From positions 1 to 64,000 of the forward strand of contig NZ_WTEX01000005.1 in assembly GCF_009795845.1 (NCBI RefSeq): a DNA stretch of 64,000 nucleotides, given 5' to 3'. Below, one piece after another: positions 37,043 to 44,070 of this stretch. The notes below the pieces were generated by a model, which saw only the letters and a program-made list of their open reading frames with translations, was not told the DNA's origin and ran no database searches. The stretch is from Gilliamella sp. Lep-s35 (lineage in GTDB: Bacteria > Pseudomonadota > Gammaproteobacteria > Enterobacterales > Orbaceae). A program made the translations under genes and the position numbers. How positions within the stretch are numbered: the stretch's first letter is position 1; every line of letters begins with the position of its first letter.

Positions 37043-37584
37043 AAGTCATACGCCGCTTTAATTACTTTAGCTAACATTTCAGCTGGTACTTCGCCTGTTT
37101 TTTCTAGCTCATCCAGTTTTTCTTTTTGTTCACGCAATAACTTTTCACGTGCTGCTTTTTCGATTTCCTGCCTCTCTTTAAAGCTTAATTGCCTTGCTTG
37201 CATGGCCTCTTTAGCGGCTTTCGCTAAAAAACTAATTTCCTTGATAGTGATATCTTCCGATTCATGTGCCTTAAATGCGGCACGCGTTGCCAGCGTTGTA
37301 ACAGCCTGAGCAAGTAGTGCTCCTGATTTATCATCAACACTGTCACCAAGTTCATCAACCAAAATACGTGATGCTGTTTCAATTTCACGTAAGCTATTGG
37401 TCATTTCATTAAATCCCTTCTGATATCGATGCAAACTGCTTCTGCTAGGAGTTTCACTGCTTGGGAATTTTTGTTGCAGTTCTGCAATCATTTCATCAAG
37501 AGTAAGTTGATCTGCTCGTAATAGTTTCTCAATATAACTACGTACCTCAGGCTCTAGTTTGTGGATCGTTGATTTACGTCCCAT
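37039..37584 (-). CDS. DUF3486 protein, probable small terminase (Mu gp27-like)
   Basis: The 181-residue helical protein starts with a basic DNA-binding-like segment (MGRKSTIHKLEPEVRSYIEK). A helix-turn-helix region (SSETPSRSSLHRYQKGF) follows, then a long coiled coil ending REKLLREQKEKLDELEKTG. DUF3486 proteins precede the large terminase in Mu-like phages and are taken to recognise phage DNA for packaging. The gene starts two bases after the previous stop. Confidence 0.88.
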   Translation of the reverse strand: MGRKSTIHKLEPEVRSYIEKLLRADQLTLDEMIAELQQKFPSSETPSRSSLHRYQKGFNEMTNSLREIETASRILVDELGDSVDDKSGALLAQAVTTLATRAAFKAHESEDITIKEISFLAKAAKEAMQARQLSFKERQEIEKAAREKLLREQKEKLDELEKTGEVPAEMLAKVIKAAYDL

Positions 37585-37586
37585 AA

Positions 37587-37883
37587 TTAAGCTCCTGCGC
37601 TTGGTCGTTTTACACCAGGCACAACAACTTTACCGGTAGCCACATCAGCACCAAAATCGGTTAAACGTGCAACAATAACACTACCGATTGTTTCGGTTTT
37701 AATTAAGTCTTGTTGTCCAAGCCAACTTAAATGGGTTTTAACTTGATCACGACTAATAGCGTGGCCATAGTGATCTAACGCACTATAGATAATGCTAGAA
37801 TTACTGCTATAACTTGGCATTTCATATAAGATACGCAAAATAACCAAACGTTGATCTTCTTTTAAAAATTCAGCGTAGCTCAT
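37587..37883 (-). CDS. Mu gp26-like winged-helix protein
   Basis: This 98-residue protein has a helix-turn-helix-type fold, visible in the segments LVILRILYEMPSYSSNSSIIYSAL and ISRDQVKTHLSWLGQQDLIKTE. A short wing (VIVARLTDFGADVATGK) and a basic tail follow. Mu-like phages have such a gene directly before gp27. It may contribute DNA recognition in packaging; the biochemical role is not established. Confidence 0.8.
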   Translation of the reverse strand: MSYAEFLKEDQRLVILRILYEMPSYSSNSSIIYSALDHYGHAISRDQVKTHLSWLGQQDLIKTETIGSVIVARLTDFGADVATGKVVVPGVKRPSAGA

Positions 37884-37889
37884 AATTCC

Positions 37890-38192
37890 TCACTTGTTCT
37901 TTAATAAAAATTGGTTAATGTTATCTAATTGACGAGATAATCCTGAAAGCCGATCAGATAACTGATTTAAAGTAGCTTCATTGCTACTTAATTTTTCAAT
38001 CAATTTGGTTACCTGATGCTGAGTTGGTAATGACTTAACCGTCTCTTCAACTTGTGTTACTCGAATACGTAAGTCTAGTAGCTCTTTTTGGCTAGCCGAT
38101 TGACGACCAATTAACCATGAGTAAACGCCAACCACCGCCATTACAGCCCATTGCAGAAACTGCCAGTTAAAGGTAAGTTCATTAAAATTCAT
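37890..38192 (-). CDS. DUF2730 membrane protein (Mu gp25-like)
   Basis: The 100-residue protein has one N-terminal membrane helix (about residues 11-28) and a coiled-coil C-terminal domain (RIRVTQVEETVKSLPTQHQVTKLIEKL). This is the structure of the DUF2730 family of Mu-like phages. It begins inside the end of the zinc-finger gene (four-base overlap). The function is unknown; it might act in lysis or head assembly. Confidence 0.85.
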   Translation of the reverse strand: MNFNELTFNWQFLQWAVMAVVGVYSWLIGRQSASQKELLDLRIRVTQVEETVKSLPTQHQVTKLIEKLSSNEATLNQLSDRLSGLSRQLDNINQFLLKNK

Positions 38193-38389
38193 CGTTTATT
38201 CCTTTTTTCTTTTATCGAAGCACATTCAATACATAAATCAGTCACTAATGCTTTTCGACGTTCTTCAGCTATCAGCTCTTCACAGATTCGACAATACAAA
38301 CTTGATACTCCTGCCTTTGCTTGATGTTTTGCTAGTATTCGTTCCCGTGCTTCCATTTCTACAGTTGATGCTAAATCAGCGTTGTCCAT
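38189..38389 (-). CDS. TraR/DksA-type C4 zinc finger protein
   Basis: This 66-residue protein carries a four-cysteine zinc finger of the DksA/TraR type: C33, C36, C53 and C56, in CRICEELI and LCIECA. It has an N-terminal acidic helix. Phage TraR-like proteins bind the secondary channel of RNA polymerase and change promoter preference. The gene overlaps Rz1 and DUF2730 and so belongs to the late lysis/packaging transcript. Confidence 0.88.
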   Translation of the reverse strand: MDNADLASTVEMEARERILAKHQAKAGVSSLYCRICEELIAEERRKALVTDLCIECASIKEKRNKR

Positions 38390-38687
38390 TGTTTACCTCG
38401 TTAATATATTTTATTAGTTCAATAAATCGACCTGAGCACTGCCCATATTGGTCATAAAGCTGTTTTAAGGCTTCAGCTAAACCATCCGCCGTATTATTTC
38501 GTCGTTTTACGGGTAATTCGCATGGTACCGTCAGTTGTGCTGGTAAAACCATGGGTTGTTGCTTGAGCGGCATTTGCACGGGCTGAGTCGATGAACCGCA
38601 AGACACTATCATCAAACACGCAATAACTGCGATCATTAGCCGTTTTGTTAAGTGCATCTTGTAATGCTTGATTTGATTGTTCATCAT
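38376..38687 (-). CDS. Outer-membrane spanin Rz1-like lipoprotein
   Basis: The protein has an N-terminal signal segment and a lipobox ending at a cysteine (CLMIVSCGSS). A proline-rich stretch (PVQMPLKQQPMVLPAQLTVP), typical of o-spanins, follows. The gene starts inside the preceding Rz-like gene in a different frame, the classical embedded arrangement. It would join the inner-membrane spanin to fuse the two membranes at lysis. The exact start among three nearby ATGs is uncertain. Confidence 0.82.
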   Translation of the reverse strand: MMNNQIKHYKMHLTKRLMIAVIACLMIVSCGSSTQPVQMPLKQQPMVLPAQLTVPCELPVKRRNNTADGLAEALKQLYDQYGQCSGRFIELIKYINEVNNGQR

Positions 38688-38964
38688 ATAATTTCCTTTC
38701 TACTATCTGCCGTGACAATGAATAACTTGCATCATTAGCGGCTTTAGCTAATTGCTTTGTACTCTCAATAAATTGACTTAACGTATCCATTGCTTGTTGT
38801 GCTTCTAAAGCAATATATTCTTGTTTGGCCATTGATCTGCCATGACTGACACCTAATCGGTAAAGCGAACCCAAACCCACAATCAAAATTATTCCCAACA
38901 AAAAATAACTTTTATTGTTCACAAAAAAGCTTTTGATTAATTTGTATATATTTTTAATCATCAC
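38494..38964 (-). CDS. Inner-membrane spanin Rz-like protein
   Basis: This 156-residue protein has one N-terminal membrane helix (about residues 19-34) and a periplasmic helical domain. The domain has heptad-like repeats (EAQQAMDTLSQFIESTKQL) and a final RSYCVFDDSVLRFID segment typical of Rz proteins. It overlaps the transglycosylase gene by 11 bases. Rz1 begins inside it in another frame. Confidence 0.82.
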   Translation of the reverse strand: MMIKNIYKLIKSFFVNNKSYFLLGIILIVGLGSLYRLGVSHGRSMAKQEYIALEAQQAMDTLSQFIESTKQLAKAANDASYSLSRQIVERKLYDEQSNQALQDALNKTANDRSYCVFDDSVLRFIDSARANAAQATTHGFTSTTDGTMRITRKTTK

Positions 38965-39577
38965 AAACTCCTAAACCCCAATTTTCAGCAATGTAAACAG
39001 GTTGCCAACGGTAGATAATGCGAATCGGATAATCACGGTTTTCTTTAAAATTAATGCTTTTACGACCGCCATTAATATTTTCAACAACGCCCCAATAGTG
39101 AGTAGCATCTTGGTATTCTCGTTTTGCTCGTTGACGATCGCGATTCACCCAACCAAGCCCACCGTTATATGCTGAGAGCGTGAATCCCCACTTGTCACAA
39201 TCACTAGCTGTTTCATTTATACGTTGATATAACCAATAATCATATTGAACTAAAGCACGCAGTGCCCAAGATGGGTTATACGGTTCGTTGCTACCCAATG
39301 ATTTAGGATAAGCCCCTGCAATCCAATCAGCCGTAGTTGGCATAAACTGAGCCAAACCTTGAGCACCCACATGTGATTTTGCGTTTACTTTCCATCTTGA
39401 TTCCTGATGAATTTGAGCTGCAAACAATGAAACAGGTGCATCAAGACCAAAAATTGCACGTGCATTACGTGTCAGTTCCCGTTGATGTTGCTTAGCATCA
39501 TTTGGTACAACTGCTATAGCAGGCGCTAAATGACAACTAAACAGCATAAATACAATGATTAAGGTTAAGTAACGCAT
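38954..39577 (-). CDS. Endolysin, lytic transglycosylase (SLT domain)
   Basis: The 207-residue protein has a hydrophobic N-terminal signal (residues 1-20) and a goose-lysozyme/SLT domain. The catalytic glutamate is E59 in IHQES, followed by the diagnostic VGAQGLAQFMPTT and SAYNGGLGWV motifs. It would cleave peptidoglycan at lysis; the signal suggests SAR-type or Sec export independent of the holin. It follows the holin gene by two bases. Confidence 0.93.
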   Translation of the reverse strand: MRYLTLIIVFMLFSCHLAPAIAVVPNDAKQHQRELTRNARAIFGLDAPVSLFAAQIHQESRWKVNAKSHVGAQGLAQFMPTTADWIAGAYPKSLGSNEPYNPSWALRALVQYDYWLYQRINETASDCDKWGFTLSAYNGGLGWVNRDRQRAKREYQDATHYWGVVENINGGRKSINFKENRDYPIRIIYRWQPVYIAENWGLGVCDD

Positions 39578-39579
39578 GA

Positions 39580-39987
39580 CTATAATCCAAGTGTTACGCC
39601 AAGAATCACAGCGGAAACAATTAACGCCCGACGAATCAGAACAACCGCAAAAATCATCCGATAAGGTTCTAATACAGGGTATTCGGCTAAGTAATTGGCA
39701 TTTGATTTGTCATACAATCTACCATCTTTTATGTATTTAATTTGATAGAAGTTTTTACCATCTTTTTTCCAATCAGTACAAAGATAACTACCTGGAGAAG
39801 AATAAGGAAAAAGAGCACGGTCAAGGTGATAACCAACAACAGCAGAAAGTAAAACAAGAGATAGTTTATAAGCTACAACGGGCAACTGTTGAGGTGAGAG
39901 TAATGTAATAATTGCAAATAAAGTAATAGCGACTAAATACCATTTAAACAAACGAATTTGGGATAATTTTTTGATAGGGTGTTTCAT
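39580..39987 (-). CDS. Holin
   Basis: This 135-residue membrane protein has hydrophobic segments at about residues 15-30, 35-57 and 112-133. The motif LSPQQLPVVAYKLSLVLLSAVVGYHLDRALFP is shared with holin-annotated proteins of many Mu-like and P2-like prophages. It is first in the lysis cassette and has an ATGAGG ribosome site near its ATG. A late promoter with a dyad lies immediately upstream. Confidence 0.85.
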   Translation of the reverse strand: MKHPIKKLSQIRLFKWYLVAITLFAIITLLSPQQLPVVAYKLSLVLLSAVVGYHLDRALFPYSSPGSYLCTDWKKDGKNFYQIKYIKDGRLYDKSNANYLAEYPVLEPYRMIFAVVLIRRALIVSAVILGVTLGL

Positions 39988-40026
39988 AAAAAAACCTCAT
40001 AATTAATTAGATTAATGTATGAGGTT

Positions 40027-40074
40027 ATTATGATCTTACTTACTTGAAATGTAATTTGAACGGGGGCAGATTAT
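40027..40074 (-). promoter_or_regulatory. Late promoter upstream of holin (Plys-like)
   Basis: On the minus strand a dyad (ATAATCTG, eight bases, CAAATTAC; 40051-40074) lies 18 bases before a CATAAT -10 element (40027-40032). The core ATCTGCCC is identical to that before the protease gene, and the distance to the -10 is the same. Confidence 0.72.
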
Positions 40075-40079
40075 TTGCC

Positions 40080-40622
40080 CTAGTTCAAATTATTTTTGTC
40101 TGATTTTTGAGTTAGTACAAATAAATCATCTAAAGTTTTTTTTTCTTCATTTTCTTCGTCTGATTTTGTTTTAATCATATCAGCAGGAATTAAGGTTAAT
40201 ATTATGGTCCAAAGTTGCCATATAGTTAGCATAACAAGTATAAAATAAGAGATGCCTCTTGCTACATCTTTGCTATCTTGAATAAAACTAAACTGTTTTA
40301 TAATCGGTGCAAGTATTCCTATCACTAAAATAACGCACAGAATCACAGTAGAATTAATTGCAGGATGCAATAATTTTCCAATATTACTATTAGAACTCGT
40401 TTTTTTTTCTGTAGGTTTAAATGTAAATTTGAGACGTTCTGGGTAAATGATTGCTAGCCATGCCCCAACTACAGCAAAAATAATTGATGCTGTTGTTCTA
40501 AGGGCTTCAAACAAAGGCCATTGTTCAGAAAAAGGAATGTTTTTCCCATAACAATATCCTAATACTCCAAACACAGTTGCAATAATGATAAGGATGCTTT
40601 TAATTATATAAGCTTTTTTCAT
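40080..40622 (-). CDS. Unknown membrane protein, partner of the 338-residue protein
   Basis: This 180-residue protein has four clear hydrophobic helices (about 8-25, 43-60, 90-110 and 127-147) and an acidic, charged C-terminal tail. I recognise no family. It follows the 338-residue gene after two bases and ends six bases before the late promoter dyad. It therefore belongs to the repressor-side transcript, not the lytic one. Roles in superinfection exclusion or defence are plausible but inferred from place only. Confidence 0.6.
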   Translation of the reverse strand: MKKAYIIKSILIIIATVFGVLGYCYGKNIPFSEQWPLFEALRTTASIIFAVVGAWLAIIYPERLKFTFKPTEKKTSSNSNIGKLLHPAINSTVILCVILVIGILAPIIKQFSFIQDSKDVARGISYFILVMLTIWQLWTIILTLIPADMIKTKSDEENEEKKTLDDLFVLTQKSDKNNLN

Positions 40623-40624
40623 TT

Positions 40625-41641
40625 TTAAATTTTATTAAGTATAGTGTCTCGGTGTAAATTCAATTGTTCCAATAATGAGTATGGTTCAACTATTTCACTA
40701 TTTTGCCATATAACATCTAAATCTGCATCCGCTTTTATTAATGATTTACTTAGCCATAATATACTATTACTATCACCTTTCATGCTAAACCCATAGTCAT
40801 TCCAACCATTTTGTTTCAAATTTTTCCACTCTTTTATCATAGACTTAACATCTTTTTTAGTTAAAAGTTTTGGAATAAATTCATACTTCATTTTCACGTC
40901 TTGTGTGCGTTTATTTTCATATGAATCTCCTAATCCAATTTTTCTCAATCCAGTTTGCCACCATTTTTTATCAATGGTTTGAGTTAATTTTAAGGTATCT
41001 TTAAAATACACTTTTCCTATTCTTGATGCGTTATTGATGATTTTATCCATTTCAGCTGATTTTTGAGCTCTAAATGTTCTAAATTTGGGGTATAGTTTTT
41101 CGGGTTGAGCATTAGGAGGTGCATATCCAAGAATTTCTCCAGAATTAGGATCTTTATGAACAAAGGAAGATATCCTCTCAAGAGCTGCTTCAATGTATGC
41201 TCTCATTGCTCCTTGTCCAGTATTAGTTCTATTTCGGAATTTTATAGATGCAAACATATTTTTTTCAGGAATAAACCAAAAATAAGTAGGAAACCCCGGT
41301 ATTGAACCAGACCTAACTGAATTCAATACTACAGTAGGATTTGCAACAGTCGAACTACCCACGATAGAGGCTACTTTTGAATTAGTTGAGGGTACTTCAT
41401 TCCACATAACTAATAGCCAATCTTTACTAGTTTTAGAAGGAATAGATTTAAATAAATATACAGGTAAGCGGTCATTAACTGGTTCATAAAGTTTAGTCTT
41501 AATAATACTTTTAGGTTGTCCCCACTTTTGAATATCACTAAGAATTTCTTCTATTGAACCATATTTAGGCTTAGGATTGTTATATTTATAATAACCACAA
41601 TTATGAATTCTATAAAACTCAAATTTAACCAATTCCTGCAT
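40625..41641 (-). CDS. Unknown 338-residue cytosolic protein, candidate lysogenic-conversion gene
   Basis: This protein has mixed helices and strands and no membrane segment. It has conserved-looking aromatic motifs (FEFYRIHNCGYYKYNN at the N-terminus, GFPTYFWFIPEKNMFASIKFRN in the middle, MKGDSNSILWLSKSLIKADA near the end). I recognise no domain. Its ATG directly follows a poor ribosome site. The two-base gap to the membrane protein gene suggests they form a pair. The base composition is even more AT-rich than that of the head genes, as in acquired accessory genes. Confidence 0.6.
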   Translation of the reverse strand: MQELVKFEFYRIHNCGYYKYNNPKPKYGSIEEILSDIQKWGQPKSIIKTKLYEPVNDRLPVYLFKSIPSKTSKDWLLVMWNEVPSTNSKVASIVGSSTVANPTVVLNSVRSGSIPGFPTYFWFIPEKNMFASIKFRNRTNTGQGAMRAYIEAALERISSFVHKDPNSGEILGYAPPNAQPEKLYPKFRTFRAQKSAEMDKIINNASRIGKVYFKDTLKLTQTIDKKWWQTGLRKIGLGDSYENKRTQDVKMKYEFIPKLLTKKDVKSMIKEWKNLKQNGWNDYGFSMKGDSNSILWLSKSLIKADADLDVIWQNSEIVEPYSLLEQLNLHRDTILNKI

Positions 41642-41672
41642 AATTTATCATCCTTATTCAATAATTAATCAA

Positions 41673-42017
41673 TTATTTCTCAACCACTTCACTATCACAT
41701 TTCTTTGTTGACCAAAGATCGTTTAATTGAGTTGAACGCCTATTTGCACTCTTCAAAGCTGCGTTTTTTTCAATAACATTGCCAACCCCAAAATCACCTA
41801 AAAAGGATAGAACGGAACGACCATCAAATTTACTTTCTTTGTCAACATGTTCTATAAAACCTTGAACTTTTGCTTTTTCTAGTGCTATTTCACGGCAAGT
41901 CATGGTGTCTTTTTCATATTGAGTTAATTCTCCCTGACGACCGTAATTTTTAGTAGCACAGCCAGTTAAACCTAAAGCTAAACATAAAATTAGTAAATTT
42001 AATTTATTCATACTCAA
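41673..42017 (-). CDS. Putative lipoprotein
   Basis: The 114-residue protein has a signal peptide with a lipobox (LGLTGC, Cys20) and a small helical outer domain with two further cysteines (C41 and C108), probably disulfide-linked. There is no recognised function. It lies in the block between the repressor and the late promoter, so it is likely made in the lysogen and displayed on a membrane. Phage lipoproteins at this kind of site often block adsorption of related phages, but that is inference. Confidence 0.6.
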   Translation of the reverse strand: MSMNKLNLLILCLALGLTGCATKNYGRQGELTQYEKDTMTCREIALEKAKVQGFIEHVDKESKFDGRSVLSFLGDFGVGNVIEKNAALKSANRRSTQLNDLWSTKKCDSEVVEK

Positions 42018-42041
42018 CCCTATTTATTTAAATATTCAATA

Positions 42042-42428
42042 TTAACCATCAATAATCTTCATTTTCTCAATAACTTCAAACCTATCTGTGTTTGTTAAAT
42101 GGCTAACTTCTTCAACACCACCTTGGGATAAAAGTAATCCACTTATTTCAGATGGATTTTTGTAGATTGCAAATTCATATTCTTGATAACCAGTAAACGC
42201 ACCATACCCATTTTTAGTATTAATAAATACAATATAAACAGTTACATCATGACCATCTATTTTTCCTTGCATATAGCCTTTAAATATATATTGCGCACTA
42301 TCTGGATCTTTCAGTTTACCCATCATATAGTTTTTTATTTTTTCCTCATATTCAGGATGAGAATTGCAACCAACTAATAAAAAAACGCTAAATATAATTG
42401 AAGTACAAAATAACCATAAATTTTTCAT
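42042..42428 (-). CDS. Putative lipoprotein
   Basis: The 128-residue protein has a signal peptide ending at a lipobox (FLLVGC, Cys21). A domain with the segment YMMGKLKDPDSAQYIFKGYMQGKI follows, resembling small bacterial lipoproteins with the KDPDSAQ motif. It follows the membrane-anchored protein gene by nine bases. It is probably cotranscribed with the repressor, and its role is unknown. Confidence 0.6.
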   Translation of the reverse strand: MKNLWLFCTSIIFSVFLLVGCNSHPEYEEKIKNYMMGKLKDPDSAQYIFKGYMQGKIDGHDVTVYIVFINTKNGYGAFTGYQEYEFAIYKNPSEISGLLLSQGGVEEVSHLTNTDRFEVIEKMKIIDG

Positions 42429-42437
42429 CTTTAATCT

Positions 42438-43022
42438 TTAGAAAATAATCGCACCCAAAATAAAACCCACGGCAAATATTGCTAACGTGGGTTTTATTTG
42501 AGTTCTGAATAAAGTTATTGTTTGGTTATATAAATTTTGATTATTTAATTTCTCTAAATTAGAAAGTTCTTCAACATAATTTAATACATTTTGTAGCTGT
42601 ATTTTATTAAGCCGTTTTAAATCTGAAGTACAAAATTGCCGCTTACTGTAATGATTCATCTTATCTTTTAATTCTTCTCTTTCATTAATTTCACAAAGAA
42701 TCAAATGGATAAGCATTTTGCAAGATGCTTTTTCTTTAGCTGCCTCAAATTCATCAGTTAAAAATTTATCAGCAATAGGAAATTGTGAAACAGTTATTTC
42801 ATTAATACTACAAACACCAAGAGTAGCGTGTAGTTTAAGCCATAGTTCTCGTGCCGTTAACTCCCCATAGTTTTCAATATCAGAAATTAAACTATTAAGG
42901 GATTTTCGTTGTGCAGGAACCAACGGGCGAGTATCTAATTCATCATCATTACTTGACGTAATATTATAAATATCTCTACCAGCTATTTGTTCTGCCGTAT
43001 TATCCTGAAGTCTAACCGTCAC
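42438..43022 (-). CDS. Membrane-anchored phage protein with AGRDIYN motif
   Basis: This 194-residue protein overlaps the repressor stop by four bases. The N-terminus contains EQIAGRDIYNI, which echoes the repressor tail GQIAGGNIYTT. Residues about 40-90 (SLNSLISDIENYGELTARELW) look like an ORF6C-type domain of phage regulators. The C-terminus ends in a single membrane helix (TLAIFAVGFILGAIIF) with no tail beyond it. The tail anchor and translational coupling suggest a protein acting with the repressor at the membrane; the function is unknown. Confidence 0.6.
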   Translation of the reverse strand: MTVRLQDNTAEQIAGRDIYNITSSNDDELDTRPLVPAQRKSLNSLISDIENYGELTARELWLKLHATLGVCSINEITVSQFPIADKFLTDEFEAAKEKASCKMLIHLILCEINEREELKDKMNHYSKRQFCTSDLKRLNKIQLQNVLNYVEELSNLEKLNNQNLYNQTITLFRTQIKPTLAIFAVGFILGAIIF

Positions 43023-43426
43023 TTTATTTTCCGCCTCCTAGTTGTATAAATATTTCCACCAGCAATTTGACCTTCACCTCGAATTGTATTATTCGAAATA
43101 TTAACCCCTGCCTGCTGAGCCGTTCCTGCTGTTAATGCACCTAAGGCTGCCGCTTTAATTGCCAATGGTGCTGTTCTAAATTTGTCAATTAAATCTTGCT
43201 CATCAACAGATAAATTACTTGTTGTTCTAATACCAGTTACAACATATTGAACATCTAACCCAAAATTGGCTAATGTAGATAAATATAATGCATCAGGAAA
43301 TCTCTCACCTTTTTCATAATTAAGTTGAGTTAATTTCTTTACATTAGCAATTTCTCCCATAGCAACTTGGCTAAGGCCCATACGTTCACGTTCTTCTTTT
43401 AGTCTCAATCCGATATTTTTTTGCAT
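43019..43426 (-). CDS. XRE-family phage repressor
   Basis: This 135-residue protein has an N-terminal helix-turn-helix (residues 5-60: LRLKEERERMGLSQVAMGEIANVKKLTQLNYEKGERFP) of the Cro/C1 type and a short C-terminal part that ends in basic residues. It is divergent from the early genes, with an 18-base palindrome in the intervening promoter. This is the expected site and size of the lysogeny repressor in BcepMu-type phages. Absence of a LexA-like peptidase domain argues against RecA-dependent cleavage. Confidence 0.82.
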   Translation of the reverse strand: MQKNIGLRLKEERERMGLSQVAMGEIANVKKLTQLNYEKGERFPDALYLSTLANFGLDVQYVVTGIRTTSNLSVDEQDLIDKFRTAPLAIKAAALGALTAGTAQQAGVNISNNTIRGEGQIAGGNIYTTRRRKIK

Positions 43427-43436
43427 ACTTTTTATC

Positions 43437-43465
43437 TTGACAGGTATAAATATTTATACCATAAT
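43437..43465 (+). promoter_or_regulatory. Early promoter with repressor operator
   Basis: TTGACA (43437-43442) and CATAAT (43460-43465) are separated by 17 bases. A perfect 18-base palindrome, GGTATAAATATTTATACC (43443-43460), fills the spacer. A protein bound there would block the rightward early operon and could affect the repressor promoter on the other strand. Confidence 0.78.
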
Positions 43466-43519
43466 TTAACACATAATTTATAAATCACTTATTAATAACT
43501 TATATCAAAGGAGCTAAAA

Positions 43520-43711
43520 ATGTCTAAAGTTCTCACTCCCGAACAAGTTAAGCAACAATTTCAACAAAAAGGCAAAACTATCAAATCTTGGGCGATTGAA
43601 AATGGTTACCACCCCGTTGTTGTTTATAACGTTTTAAACGGTTTAAGCCGTGCTCATCGTGGTAAAACACACGATATAGCAGTAAAACTTGGCTTAAAAC
43701 AAGCTTACTAA
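43520..43711 (+). CDS. Early regulator, BcepMu gp16-like DNA-binding protein
   Basis: The 63-residue protein has the motif KTIKSWAIENGYHPVVVYNVLNG (about 18-40), a helix-turn-helix typical of BcepMu gp16-family proteins. It is the first gene of the rightward early operon and has AAGGAG upstream of its ATG. It likely plays the role of Ner or Cro, damping repressor and early transcription. Confidence 0.82.
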   Translation: MSKVLTPEQVKQQFQQKGKTIKSWAIENGYHPVVVYNVLNGLSRAHRGKTHDIAVKLGLKQAY

Positions 43712-43756
43712 TGCCGATTGTAACAGTTTTTCATATATAGAAAAAGGGCGAAAAAC

Positions 43757-44065
43757 ATGCATAGATCACAAATTTCAACGTCTGGCACTCGAATACTTAA
43801 GGTACTAAAAGCGCTTAAAGGTTATACGTTAACGGGTTTATCTAATGGCGATATCGCAAAGATGATTAATGAATCACCTGTTAATGTAACGCGTTCACTT
43901 CAAACACTAATCGAGGAAGGACTAGTAATTAAGTTAGATAATGGTTTGTTTGCTCATAGTGTGCAAATGTTGCAAATAGCCCAAGCGCATGCAATTCACA
44001 TCACTAAAATGCAAGACCAAATAACAGAAATCAATCAGCGTATTACTGCTGGTTCAAGAGGATAA
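43757..44065 (+). CDS. Early IclR-type HTH protein
   Basis: This 102-residue protein has a winged-helix N-terminus (GTRILKVLKALKGYTLTGLSNGDIAKMI, with VNVTRSLQTLIEEGLVIKLDNG as recognition helix and wing), like the DNA-binding part of IclR regulators. A short coiled-coil tail follows. It is common in the early region of BcepMu-like phages, where its role is not established. It lies 45 bases after the gp16-like gene. Confidence 0.75.
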   Translation: MHRSQISTSGTRILKVLKALKGYTLTGLSNGDIAKMINESPVNVTRSLQTLIEEGLVIKLDNGLFAHSVQMLQIAQAHAIHITKMQDQITEINQRITAGSRG

Positions 44066-44070
44066 CTAAA

